Shown piece by piece: positions 29,496 to 37,260 of a stretch of 64,000 bases of DNA. The stretch is from Novosphingobium sp. 18050 (GTDB lineage Bacteria > Pseudomonadota > Alphaproteobacteria > Sphingomonadales > Sphingomonadaceae). The notes beneath the pieces were generated by a model, which saw nothing but the letters and a program-made list of their open reading frames with translations, was not told the DNA's origin and did not search any database. The stretch lies in contig NZ_CACSJO010000001.1 of the NCBI RefSeq assembly GCF_902706195.1, positions 124,001 to 188,000 of the forward strand, written 5' to 3'. Position 1 is the stretch's first letter. Each line of letters begins with the position of its first letter. A program made the position numbers and the translations under genes.

Positions 29496-30061
29496 TGGCA
29501 GTGAAGATGAACGTGGTGGGCGGCGCATTGACGCAGGGCGGCAAGCTTCAACCGTTCGTGGCGGACAAGGGCGACCCTGGTGCACCTGGCGCGGCCGGCG
29601 CGCCATCGACCGTGGCAGGGCCCGAAGGCAACGATGGTTGGACGCCCATCCTTGCTGGCGAGGCTGACGGCACCCGGACGCTGATCAAGGTTGTCGACTG
29701 GACCGGCGGCGAAGGCACCAAGCCGGCCACCGGCATGTACATCGGCGCGACTGGGTATGTTGCGACCAAGGCGCTTGCGTTCAACTTCAATGCCATCAAG
29801 CGGGTTTTCCCGATGTCGGCAGTGACCAACGCCAGCGGTATCGCGACCTTCAACCTCACCCCCTACGGCTTCACCGCCATTCCCCAAGTCATCCCCCTGC
29901 CCGCCACCACTGCCGTCATATCTGGCGCGACACGATCGGTCGTTACCGGCACGACAACCCTGACGCAGGCTCAGGTGAAGGTCGACCAAGCCGGCTTGCT
30001 TACGGGCGCGGTGACGCTGCTGGTCGGCGCGACGTCGAATGTCCTGATCATCGAGCAGTAG
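29495..30061 (+). CDS. Collagen-like tail fibre protein
   Basis: 188 residues. Residues 27-45 carry Gly-X-Y triplets (GDPGAPGAAGAPSTVAGPEG), a short collagen-like stalk. The rest is a Thr/Ala/Gly-rich beta domain (TGYVATKALAFNFNAIKRVFP..., then VTGTTTLTQAQVKVDQAGLLTGAVTLLVG), like C-terminal knobs of small fibres. It starts with the TGATG overlap after the tip gene and is followed by copy 7 of the CCGTCCGTAG motif. A receptor-contacting role is inferred. Confidence 0.75.
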   Translation: MAVKMNVVGGALTQGGKLQPFVADKGDPGAPGAAGAPSTVAGPEGNDGWTPILAGEADGTRTLIKVVDWTGGEGTKPATGMYIGATGYVATKALAFNFNAIKRVFPMSAVTNASGIATFNLTPYGFTAIPQVIPLPATTAVISGATRSVVTGTTTLTQAQVKVDQAGLLTGAVTLLVGATSNVLIIEQ

Positions 30062-30062
30062 G

Positions 30063-30075
30063 CCGTCCGTAGAGC
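30063..30075 (+). repeat. CCGTCCGTAGMGC motif, copy 7
   Basis: CCGTCCGTAGAGC, an exact match, one base after the TAG stop of the collagen-like fibre gene. The core begins 42 bases before the ATG at 30106. Confidence 0.7.
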
Positions 30076-30105
30076 GAAGCCGTCCGGCGTGGTGGGGTCG
30101 AGCCT

Positions 30106-30798
30106 ATGGCTCTTCTCGTCTTCCCTACGTGTTTTTTCGGCATCTTCGCCAAGGACGTCGATATCCTCACGGCATCGATCTCGGGCGGGCGGTCGCTATC
30201 GAACATCGAGGACCGCATCGCGACGGACGGCGGCGGGTACTGGTACGCCAACGCGGACGGCATCGCGCTCCACAAGCCCGAAAAAATCATGGCCTGGCGC
30301 GCGTTCAACTCGGCGACCGGAGGCGGCATCGATCCCTTCATCTTCCCGATCTGCGATGCCCGGCACCAGCCCATAGGAAAGCGCTTCCGTGTACCCCACT
30401 CGGACGGCACCGGCTTCGACGATGACACGCTATACACCCAGGGCGATTGCGAGGTGTTCATCGCGGAGAACGCCCCGCTGCGGGCCACCACGATCAAGTT
30501 GGCCATCACCACGCTTGGCAAACCCCTGATCGGCGGTGAGCGTTTCACCATCGTGCACGATACGTGGCGCGAGCGTGCCTACCAAGTCGGCGCGATCATC
30601 GACCAGACCGCCACCTCCGCCACGATCCAATTCCACACGCCTCTTCGGGAGGCCGTGAATGCCGGCACCCCCGTCGACTTCAATAACCCGCGCTTCGTGG
30701 CGCATGTCGAGGGCCAGATGAGCGCACCATTGAGCAATCCCAAATTCGCCACCGGCTCTGTCCGCTTCGTCGAAGACATGACCGGGAGCTACACCTGA
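30106..30798 (+). CDS. Hypothetical tail protein
   Basis: 230 residues. Beta-rich with many aromatic residues (GGRSLSNIEDRIATDGGGYWYANADGIALHKPEKIMAWRAF, then IFPICDARHQPIGKRF). No signal peptide or coiled coil. It sits between two fibre genes, so it is probably a tail tip or fibre connector. The start is the ATG at 30106, with GGTGGGG 10-16 bases upstream and motif copy 7 before that. It overlaps the next gene by one base. Family not recognised. Confidence 0.75.
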   Translation: MALLVFPTCFFGIFAKDVDILTASISGGRSLSNIEDRIATDGGGYWYANADGIALHKPEKIMAWRAFNSATGGGIDPFIFPICDARHQPIGKRFRVPHSDGTGFDDDTLYTQGDCEVFIAENAPLRATTIKLAITTLGKPLIGGERFTIVHDTWRERAYQVGAIIDQTATSATIQFHTPLREAVNAGTPVDFNNPRFVAHVEGQMSAPLSNPKFATGSVRFVEDMTGSYT

Positions 30799-33440
30799 TG
30801 GGCACGATTGCCGACAAGTTCGCAGAGGCCTTCCGCGACTACCAGACGGCAGGCATCCCCGCGACCGGCCCCTATTGGCCGTCGAAAGCTCTGATCCGCG
30901 CAGTCGGCGTCCTGCTCGACACCTCGATCGGTAGCGCGGCGGCCGGCCTGACCATCCTCGCGACCACCGGCGCCCGAGACACGTTCTACGCGACGCCCGA
31001 CAACCGTTCCAAGCTGGTCTACGTCAACAACAACAATGGCTCGGCCTCGGATGCGGCGAACGGGGTATATGAATACGTTTCGGGCGCCGCCAGGCTGGCG
31101 CAGGGCTTCTATGCGGGCGTGGCGTCGGTGGTGCAGCCGCTGGTCGTTCTGGCACAAACAGCCGCGAACAGCGCGGCCTCGTCTGCAGCCCTCGCCCAAG
31201 CGTTCGCCAACGTCCTGAGCGACTACATGGTGGCGCAATCGAATGTGATCGCCGCCCAGATCGGCAGGCCAGCGAATCCTATCGACGGCAGCCCAACGTC
31301 AACCTCTTCGCCTGCCACTTACGTGATGGCGAACGCCGTTGCGGCGACCGGCTATCTCCAGTCGGTGAAGCTGTTCGTGAAGGCCGCCGGCACGATCACC
31401 ATTGGACGGTACACGCTGTCCGCGGGCACTCTGACGCGCGTTGCCACATACACCTTCGCCGCTTCAGCTACCGGCCTGCAAACCTTCAGCCTCGGCACCA
31501 CCGTCCCGGTGCAGGCTGGCGAACTACTGTCTATCCACGGGCCAGGGCTTTGGACCTTCACGGCTGCAGTTGCGGACGGCTCTGGTTGGTACGCCTTGAC
31601 CGGCGCTTCGCCCGCCTCCGGATCCGCTGGGGCAGTGACGACCAACGTTCGCCTTGAGGTGCAGTTCAACCTGGTCAGCTATTCGCTGGCCGTGACGGCA
31701 ACGGCGTTCAACGCGCTTTCCGATACCGTGGCCGGATTTTCCCCTGCGGTGGCTGCATTGCTCGGGTCGGCGCAGGTCGGTCGCCCAGTCGACCCGATCG
31801 ACGGCACCGTGACATCGACCAGTACGCCAGCGACCTATGTGCAGGCGACACCGGCCCCCACCGATGGCTACCTCGCCACGATCAAGATTTTCGTGAAGGC
31901 AGCCGGGACCATCACGATCGGGCGCTACACGCTGGTTTCGGGAACGCTCACGAAAACTGCGCAATACACGTTCACCACAGCCGCGACGGGCTTGCAGTCG
32001 TTCTCGTTCGGGTCGTCGATCCCAGTCCAGGCAGGCGATCTATTTTCGATCTATGGGCCGGGCCTGTTCACCTATTCGACCGCTACTACTGCGGATGGCG
32101 CGGGCTGGTACAGCGTCACGGGCAACACCCCGGCAACCGCAGCCCCTGGCACGGTCATCACCGCCCTGCGCCTTGAGGTCCAGTACAACATTTCAACGGT
32201 CGCGGTGACGGCTGCGGCCCTCGCTCGTGCAACCGGCACCTACTATGCGGACCGCATCACCGAGGCGGCAGTTACTCCCACCGGCCTGTCCGTCGCAACG
32301 AGGATCAAGTACGGGCGCGACGGCGCGGAAGCGGCCTTCACTGACACCCGCACGATTGCCGCTCCTGCGGGCTCCCTCGTCCGATATGACGTGCTGTGGA
32401 TCGACGCGGAAACGAAGGCTTTCGGCGTGACGGCCGGGACCGAGCGCGCGACTGATGCCTACGAGTTCATCCCAGCCATCGGCGCAGCAAGCCGGGTGCC
32501 TATTGCGAATCTTCGGGTGAGCAGCGCGGCTATTGTCGCCGTGCCGGTGTGGAACCTCTTCGACGGCATCGACCGAACCATTGCAACCCAAGTCGGACAG
32601 GATCGAACCCGCGCCCGGAACTGCCTGCGCAAATTCCGCGCGAAGATCGCCAAGGGCGCACCTATCCGCATCGTCAGCGTGGGCGACAGCATCCAGGCTA
32701 TCGCTTCCGAAGTGTCGCTTGCTGCAATGCAGGCGGCTCCGAATGGCATCTATCGCGACGCTGCGGCAGCGCCGATTTCAGCCTCCCTCCACTACCTGCG
32801 CGATGCTATCGGCACACCGCCCGGCGCAGGCAACGATGTGGTCGATGCGCTTCCTCTCTACACCTCCACCCAGCTTGGCCGGGCCAATGACGGTGCGGGT
32901 CAGATCCACACAAAGTTCGGGTTCATGTGGGAGCTGGTCAACGCGCTCGACGATACCGGGTATACCCTGGGAGCTGACCTGTTCTACGACAACTTCGCGA
33001 TCAGCGGGCAGTCGTCGGCCGGGCTGGTCAGCGCCGGCGCCGCGTCACCATGGATGACTGCTGCCGTCGCGCTCGCGCCCGACCTGATCGTCTTCCATAT
33101 GGGCATGAACGAGTATGCCTCGGCCACCACCGAGGCGAACATGCTCATCGCGATCGACGCAGCGAAGGCGGCGGGCACCGAATGCATCGTGATGGGCGCG
33201 GAGTACAAGAACAGCGCGTCTGTCCTCACGGGCTGGGAGTTGACGAATCGGGCTCTGCGCCGTGCCGCAGAATACTCAGGAGTGGCGTTTCAGCCCAGCG
33301 TGCCGCTCTACGACACCCGCTTCTCCAGTGCGCTGGGCGTGGCACCGGCAGATCGGTGCGCGGCGAACCGCAACAACCACCCCGGCATCAGGGAGCACGC
33401 GGCGATCGGGCGTGAGCTGACCAGGACCGTGATGGCATGA
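30798..33440 (+). CDS. Tail fibre with C-terminal SGNH hydrolase
   Basis: 880 residues. Residues about 150-320 and 325-485 are two tandem copies of one beta domain (each opens AQ(I/V)GRP-x2-PIDG and contains VKAAGTITIGRYTL and a later LRLEVQ(F/Y)N). Residues about 620-880 are an SGNH/GDSL hydrolase: block I SVGDSIQ with Ser631, an FHMGMNEY block near 768, and a final NNHPGIREH with the catalytic His. Such domains deacetylate or deacylate surface polysaccharides, so the fibre probably binds and trims capsule or LPS. The chain starts with the helical tail-attachment part. Likely the main receptor-binding protein. Confidence 0.88.
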   Translation: MGTIADKFAEAFRDYQTAGIPATGPYWPSKALIRAVGVLLDTSIGSAAAGLTILATTGARDTFYATPDNRSKLVYVNNNNGSASDAANGVYEYVSGAARLAQGFYAGVASVVQPLVVLAQTAANSAASSAALAQAFANVLSDYMVAQSNVIAAQIGRPANPIDGSPTSTSSPATYVMANAVAATGYLQSVKLFVKAAGTITIGRYTLSAGTLTRVATYTFAASATGLQTFSLGTTVPVQAGELLSIHGPGLWTFTAAVADGSGWYALTGASPASGSAGAVTTNVRLEVQFNLVSYSLAVTATAFNALSDTVAGFSPAVAALLGSAQVGRPVDPIDGTVTSTSTPATYVQATPAPTDGYLATIKIFVKAAGTITIGRYTLVSGTLTKTAQYTFTTAATGLQSFSFGSSIPVQAGDLFSIYGPGLFTYSTATTADGAGWYSVTGNTPATAAPGTVITALRLEVQYNISTVAVTAAALARATGTYYADRITEAAVTPTGLSVATRIKYGRDGAEAAFTDTRTIAAPAGSLVRYDVLWIDAETKAFGVTAGTERATDAYEFIPAIGAASRVPIANLRVSSAAIVAVPVWNLFDGIDRTIATQVGQDRTRARNCLRKFRAKIAKGAPIRIVSVGDSIQAIASEVSLAAMQAAPNGIYRDAAAAPISASLHYLRDAIGTPPGAGNDVVDALPLYTSTQLGRANDGAGQIHTKFGFMWELVNALDDTGYTLGADLFYDNFAISGQSSAGLVSAGAASPWMTAAVALAPDLIVFHMGMNEYASATTEANMLIAIDAAKAAGTECIVMGAEYKNSASVLTGWELTNRALRRAAEYSGVAFQPSVPLYDTRFSSALGVAPADRCAANRNNHPGIREHAAIGRELTRTVMA

Positions 33441-33862
33441 CCCTCACCACCGCCGACCACTGGGCCGACGTAATGCGCTGGTGGGCAATGGTCGGCGCGC
33501 CATTCGGTGCTGTGCCTTTGGCTCGCAAGCTGTGGGCGATCTTCAAGGTGCGGGTCACTGGCGGCCACGCTGATGTGCCGGTGCCGCAAGTCCCCCTGAT
33601 GCTTGGCGGCGCGGCGCTGCTGTGCTTCCTCGTGTTCAGCTTCGTCGCCGGGCTGGTCCTACCCCTTACGAGCCGCGTGCCGGGCTTCGGGGTCGATACG
33701 GTATCCGTCCGGCAGATCCTCGCTGCGACGTGGACGGTGGCCGGGCTCGGCTCCTGGCTGGCGGCAGTCGCCTTCGCGCGTGGCCGCTGGTGGATCGCCG
33801 GCATGGCGATGACATGGTTTCTCGCGGTCTGGTTCGCCACGATCGCAACAGCGGGTGGATGA
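33437..33862 (+). CDS. Membrane protein at head of lysis cassette
   Basis: 141 residues with three or four membrane helices: about 55-78 (PLMLGGAALLCFLVFSFVAG), 93-113 and 117-138 (WWIAGMAMTWFLAVWFATIA), plus a weaker one near 15-30. It overlaps the tail fibre gene and the next membrane gene by four bases. Several membrane proteins in front of an endolysin are typical; one should be the holin. Which of the three it is cannot be told from sequence. Confidence 0.75.
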   Translation: MTLTTADHWADVMRWWAMVGAPFGAVPLARKLWAIFKVRVTGGHADVPVPQVPLMLGGAALLCFLVFSFVAGLVLPLTSRVPGFGVDTVSVRQILAATWTVAGLGSWLAAVAFARGRWWIAGMAMTWFLAVWFATIATAGG

Positions 33863-34332
33863 TGCGCGGTGAAGTCTCGGCAAAGTACGCCCCTGCATTG
33901 CTCACTGCTCCGCTGGGGGCCGTCGATCCGCTATATGCCGGGATCGCCTTTGGCTTGGTCACCGGGTGGCTGGCGATCATCGGCGTCATGGTCGAGCAGC
34001 AGCGCCCCTTCCGCGACATCCGCCGGGCTTTCGTCGTCTCACTGCTCATCGGTGGCGGCGGCGCGCTGTTCGCGGCCTTCGCGGTCCGCAAGCTGCACCT
34101 CGATCCGCTTGGCGCCGCGATCATCGCGTTCGGCATCGCGTTCGGCGGTGTGCGCACGATCAAGACGCTGGCCGGATTACTGATGCAGGCCTTCGAATGG
34201 GTGGTTGGCAGCCTGATCGACGACGCCGCGAAGATGGGGCGGAAGCGGCAGGACGCGGCCCGGCTGCTCGCGGCCGAGAACGCCAAGGCTGACATGGGTC
34301 GGTTGCACGGCACCGACAGAGGAGACGAGTGA
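33859..34332 (+). CDS. Putative holin with cytoplasmic C-terminal helix
   Basis: 157 residues from the ATG at 33859 (ATGA overlap); the longer upstream frame is a shadow. Three hydrophobic helices (about residues 12-40, 55-75, 85-105) are followed by a charged helix (DDAAKMGRKRQDAARLLAAENAKADMGR) that stays in the cytoplasm. Size and layout fit class I/III holins, and the gene lies directly before the endolysin. It would form the lethal membrane lesion that sets lysis time. The holin call is by context. Confidence 0.72.
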   Translation: MMRGEVSAKYAPALLTAPLGAVDPLYAGIAFGLVTGWLAIIGVMVEQQRPFRDIRRAFVVSLLIGGGGALFAAFAVRKLHLDPLGAAIIAFGIAFGGVRTIKTLAGLLMQAFEWVVGSLIDDAAKMGRKRQDAARLLAAENAKADMGRLHGTDRGDE

Positions 34333-34982
34333 TGGATGTTCGCAAGCTGCAGACCACGCTGGGCGTGAAAGCTGATGGCCTGTTCGGGCCGATCAGCCGG
34401 GAAGCCCTGCGCTCCCGCTTCACCAACATCAACGCACCGGCGGTGAACGCCGCGGACATGACCGCGTTCGCCTCGCGTCTCGGCTGCTCACTCAAGCAGA
34501 TGCGCGCCGTGTCGGCCGTAGAGAGCGGCGGCGCGGCCTACGACAAGAACGGTCGCCCCAAGATCCTGTTCGAGCGGCACCTGTTCCACCGGCAGACCGA
34601 GGGCAAGTTCTCACCGGCAGCATTCAGCCAGGCGCAGGCAGGTGGTTACAGCGAGGATAGCTGGGACAAGCTGGGCGCGGCGTGCAGCAAAGACCCTGAT
34701 GCCGCGTTCGCCAGCTGCTCGTGGGGCAAGTTCCAGGTTCTGGGCCTGCACTGGTCGAAGCTGGGCTATGTCGGGCCGTATGAGCTAGCATTCTCCACCG
34801 TTGCGGAAGAAGCGGCTCATTACGAGTTACTAGCCCGCTATATTGAGGCGTTCGGGCTGACCGATGAACTTCGCTCCTTGAGCGGCGATCCCGATGACTG
34901 CCGGGCCTTCGCTCGCGCTTACAACGGCACCGGATACGAGCGCTATTCGTACCACACCAAGCTCGCGGCGGCGATGGCATGA
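34332..34982 (+). CDS. Endolysin, N-acetylmuramidase domain
   Basis: 216 residues from the ATG at 34332 with GGAGACGAG upstream. Residues 1-35 look like a trimmed peptidoglycan-binding repeat (MDVRKLQTTLGVKADGLFGPISREALRSRF). Residues 45-216 match the N-acetylmuramidase family: the catalytic Glu is in AVSAVESGG (about residue 65), followed by LFERHLFHRQTEG, CSWGKFQVLGLHW and FARAYNGTGY. It cuts the glycan strand from the cytoplasmic side after holin action, since no signal peptide is present. Overlaps both neighbours. Confidence 0.92.
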   Translation: MDVRKLQTTLGVKADGLFGPISREALRSRFTNINAPAVNAADMTAFASRLGCSLKQMRAVSAVESGGAAYDKNGRPKILFERHLFHRQTEGKFSPAAFSQAQAGGYSEDSWDKLGAACSKDPDAAFASCSWGKFQVLGLHWSKLGYVGPYELAFSTVAEEAAHYELLARYIEAFGLTDELRSLSGDPDDCRAFARAYNGTGYERYSYHTKLAAAMA

Positions 34983-35236
34983 AAGCCCCGTCCGATCATG
35001 TCAGCGAGATCGGCCTGCTGACCTTCATCGCTGGCGGGGTGTTCATCGCCATGTGCATCGGCATCTGGCGCGCGACGGCAGATCACTCGTTCGATCCGTC
35101 CGCCTACCTGGTTGTGCTGACGCTAATCGTCGGCGCCATCAAGGAGCGGTGGACGCAGCGCAGTGTCGATCGCATGGGAGCCAGCCTGGCGAACTCACCC
35201 CCGGCTGATCCGGCTGCGAAGGAGCCCGCGCTGTGA
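34979..35236 (+). CDS. Small two-helix membrane protein (holin/antiholin candidate)
   Basis: 85 residues with two membrane helices (about 11-30, GLLTFIAGGVFIAMCIGIW, and 42-58, YLVVLTLIVGAI) and a polar C-terminal tail. This is the size of a class II holin. It follows the endolysin with an ATGA overlap and precedes the spanins. With two more membrane proteins upstream it may be a second holin or an antiholin that tunes lysis timing. Confidence 0.7.
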   Translation: MKAPSDHVSEIGLLTFIAGGVFIAMCIGIWRATADHSFDPSAYLVVLTLIVGAIKERWTQRSVDRMGASLANSPPADPAAKEPAL

Positions 35237-35634
35237 TCGCCTTCGTCGCCCCGCTCCTCGTGCGCATCGGCATTCCCGAGCGGCTGCACCGGGCCTTGGC
35301 CTATGTCGTTCTCGCGGTGGCTGCTGTCCTGCTGGTCTGGTGGGCGGTGAGAACCTATGATGCGCGCGTGATCGAGCGCTACGACGACAAGCGCGAGGCA
35401 GCCGCATCCGGCGCGCGGGAGAAGTCTGCCGAAGAACGCGCCGCAGACGCCATGACCGGGCTTATCGTCAGCCAGGAGCGCGAGACGGCCATTGCTAAGG
35501 CCGAGGCATCGGAGGCAGCGAAACCGCCGGAAGCCCGCGCCACGGTCGCGCCGCAGAACCGGGCGCTGAACTGCGCGCGGCTCAAGCAGGCCGGGATGAC
35601 GGAGAGCGCGGCTTATCGGGAGGTGTGCCAGTGA
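35233..35634 (+). CDS. Inner-membrane spanin subunit (Rz-like)
   Basis: 133 residues from a GTG overlapping the preceding stop. One membrane helix near the N-terminus (about 22-40, AYVVLAVAAVLLVWWAV) is followed by a long charged periplasmic helix (ARVIERYDDKREAAASGAREKSAEERAADAM, to about residue 100), then a short Cys-containing end. This is the i-spanin layout. With the lipoprotein encoded next, it would bridge inner and outer membrane and fuse them at the end of lysis. The o-spanin gene overlaps its 3' end by four bases. Confidence 0.85.
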   Translation: MIAFVAPLLVRIGIPERLHRALAYVVLAVAAVLLVWWAVRTYDARVIERYDDKREAAASGAREKSAEERAADAMTGLIVSQERETAIAKAEASEAAKPPEARATVAPQNRALNCARLKQAGMTESAAYREVCQ

Positions 35635-35909
35635 CCCAAGACAAGGCATCGAAGTTCGCTATGGTCGCCGCAATGGTGCTGCTGCTCACCGCCTGCAAGA
35701 CCACCGGAACCTACCCGGCCCGCGAGGATGTTGAGGCCGCTACCGAGGCCAAGCCCGCCCCAACAGCCGCGATCCTCACTGATCCAAATGCCGATGCCCG
35801 CTATAACGCCAGCATCGAGGCATGGGGCGACCGGGTGCGCGCCGCTGGGGTCAGGCTATGCCGGTTCTATGAGCGCACTGGCATGCCCGGCATCGCCTGC
35901 CCTCAATAA
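35631..35909 (+). CDS. Outer-membrane spanin lipoprotein (Rz1-like)
   Basis: 92 residues from a GTG at 35631 (GTGA overlap) with GGGAGGTG upstream; a GTG two codons earlier is possible. The signal peptide ends in the lipobox LLTAC (Cys at about 21), and the mature part is Pro/Ala-rich and short, as in Rz1 proteins. It follows the i-spanin directly, making a two-component spanin. Its end overlaps by seven bases the 3' end of the leftward gene at 35903. Confidence 0.85.
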   Translation: MTQDKASKFAMVAAMVLLLTACKTTGTYPAREDVEAATEAKPAPTAAILTDPNADARYNASIEAWGDRVRAAGVRLCRFYERTGMPGIACPQ

Positions 35910-36157
35910 GCCTTCCAGTCCAGCTCGGCATCGTCCAACGCCTCGTGCATATCGGGGTCGGCGCCCTGCTCGCTGATCCGCTTGCGCACGGCCTCCGGGT
36001 CGCCGTCTTTCGGGAACGCCCGGTCAGCCTTCGCGGCCTTCGCCAGTTCCCCCAGAAAGCCGCCGCGCTCAGTCTGCTGGAGAACCCAGCGGCCAAACGG
36101 GATCGCCTCGGCAGCCGCAGCGGTGTCGTTAAAATCCATTTTCGAGAGACCGGTCAT
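35903..36157 (-). CDS. YozE SAM-like protein
   Basis: 84 residues with an AAGGG ribosome site on the minus strand. The sequence PFGRWVLQQTERGGFLGELAKAAKADRAFPKDGDPEAVRKRISEQGADPDMHEALDDAELDW follows the YozE sterile-alpha-motif-like domain closely over nearly its whole length. The family's role is unknown; the fold suggests protein or nucleic acid binding. It converges on the spanin gene and faces the gene at 36232 across a LexA box, so it may be induced by DNA damage. Confidence 0.85.
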   Translation of the reverse strand: MTGLSKMDFNDTAAAAEAIPFGRWVLQQTERGGFLGELAKAAKADRAFPKDGDPEAVRKRISEQGADPDMHEALDDAELDWKAY

Positions 36158-36198
36158 AGGAAAGCCCTTCTGCGAATCATCTGATCACGCCATAGCAT

Positions 36199-36213
36199 GT
36201 TCCATATTTGTTC
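36199..36213. promoter_or_regulatory. LexA (SOS) box between divergent genes
   Basis: GTTC-CATATTT-GTTC is an exact match to the alphaproteobacterial LexA box GTTC-N7-GTTC. It lies 41 bases from the start of the leftward YozE-like gene and 18 bases from the rightward start at 36232. It shares 16 of 18 bases, inverted, with the box at 37190-37204. Confidence 0.8.
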
Positions 36214-36231
36214 TCATATGGAGATTTGACG

Positions 36232-36474
36232 ATGCGGGTGCCGGAAGAGGAATACCCTTGCGACGTATCCGAGGAGGAGCTGGGATTCCTGATCGCCTTC
36301 CTGCTCGGACAGATGCCCCGTAGCCTGGTTCAAGCGTTCGCCGGCAAGGACGGCCTGAAGCGGGATGCGGCAAAGAACCGGATGACGCAGATCATGGTTG
36401 AAAGGTTGGCCCGGTTCCAAATCCGCAAAGGCCGGCCGCTGGCTGCGCATGATGGGTCTGCTACTCGCACGTAG
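36232..36474 (+). CDS. Small phage protein under a LexA box
   Basis: 80 residues from the ATG at 36232, preceded by GGAG; a TTG at 36208 lies inside or next to the LexA box and is rejected. The sequence opens acidic (MRVPEEEYPCDVSEEELGF), then a hydrophobic helix FLIAFLLGQMPRSLVQAFAG and a basic helix NRMTQIMVERLARFQIRKGRP. No known domain. The LexA box directly upstream suggests SOS induction. Function unknown. Confidence 0.7.
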   Translation: MRVPEEEYPCDVSEEELGFLIAFLLGQMPRSLVQAFAGKDGLKRDAAKNRMTQIMVERLARFQIRKGRPLAAHDGSATRT

Positions 36475-36591
36475 GCCAGCTCCGAATAGGGATGCAGCAG
36501 CCGGTTTCGCAATCCGCGAGCGAACCAACCGCAGTTATCAGCGTTCATCAACCAGGGCCAGAGTATGCAGAACACTGGCCGGGAGAGCGAT

Positions 36592-36774
36592 ATGACCGAA
36601 GATACCCCGCATGAGCATCCTGAGGTTGACGCCATAACGGCTGAAGAAATTGCGGCCGGGATGACGGACGAGCAACTGCACGATGAATGGGATGCGGTGA
36701 CGGACAGTGAAAATCTCACCGACGTTGAAGCAGCGGTGCTTGCGGAAATCGAACGGCGGAACCTCGATATCTAA
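36592..36774 (+). CDS. Small acidic phage protein
   Basis: 60 residues from the ATG at 36592, which has a good GGGAGAG ribosome site; an ATG at 36565 is also in frame. The protein is strongly acidic (MTEDTPHEHPEVDAITAEEI, then AAGMTDEQLHDEWDAVTDSE) and helical. Small acidic proteins in phage accessory regions sometimes mimic DNA or inhibit host enzymes, but that is speculative here. Third-position bias is normal. Function unknown. Confidence 0.65.
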   Translation: MTEDTPHEHPEVDAITAEEIAAGMTDEQLHDEWDAVTDSENLTDVEAAVLAEIERRNLDI

Positions 36775-36836
36775 GTGAGCGCGACCGCCGGGGCTCCATC
36801 GGCGCAGGAAGCGGGTGCGGAGTGCGGATTGCCGCG

Positions 36837-37160
36837 TCATCGCACCCGCCTCACCGCTTCCTTCCATGTCCGTTCGTCGGGCCATGCCAGTTCGAAATCA
36901 CCTTTCGCCCAGGCCACAAACTCAAGCCTCTCAGGCCGCACCTTCTTGCGCAGTTTCGACCGGCAGACCCGGCACCAAAACCGCTGCCTCGCAGGGCCAA
37001 GGCGATCATCCCAGCTGCGGCGCTTGAAGTGCCACCACAGCGTTTTGGTTTCGAACCTGGCGCTATGCTGGCACGCGCAAACCGCCATCACCGAGTAATG
37101 CAGGGTCGCCGCCTCGAAGATGTCGGTCGGGACCATGAAGCCGCCTTCCGACCATTTCAT
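36837..37160 (-). CDS. Small basic Cys/His protein, SOS-linked
   Basis: 107 residues from the ATG at 37160, which has GGAG upstream; the frame open further upstream crosses the LexA box and is rejected. It contains a CACQH cluster (about residues 27-31), WWHFKRRSWDDRL, and CRVCRSKLRKKVRPERLEF (about 61-79), so CxC and CxxC pairs could bind zinc. The protein is strongly basic. It is divergent from the SRAP gene, with the LexA box 30 bases upstream. Nucleic acid binding is likely; its exact role is unknown. Confidence 0.72.
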   Translation of the reverse strand: MKWSEGGFMVPTDIFEAATLHYSVMAVCACQHSARFETKTLWWHFKRRSWDDRLGPARQRFWCRVCRSKLRKKVRPERLEFVAWAKGDFELAWPDERTWKEAVRRVR

Positions 37161-37189
37161 CAGGGGCTCCGAATCACTATCACAAGTGA

Positions 37190-37204
37190 GAACATAAATG
37201 GAAC
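37190..37204. promoter_or_regulatory. LexA (SOS) box between divergent genes
   Basis: GAAC-ATAAATG-GAAC, that is GTTC-CATTTAT-GTTC on the minus strand, matches the alphaproteobacterial LexA box. It lies 29 bases before the leftward gene at 37160 and 56 bases before the rightward SRAP gene at 37261, a known SOS-type gene. Confidence 0.85.
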
Positions 37205-37260
37205 ACAGTGCCGAGGCGAGTCCGTTTGACAGCGCGATCGTCGGCAGCACATGATGCGGC

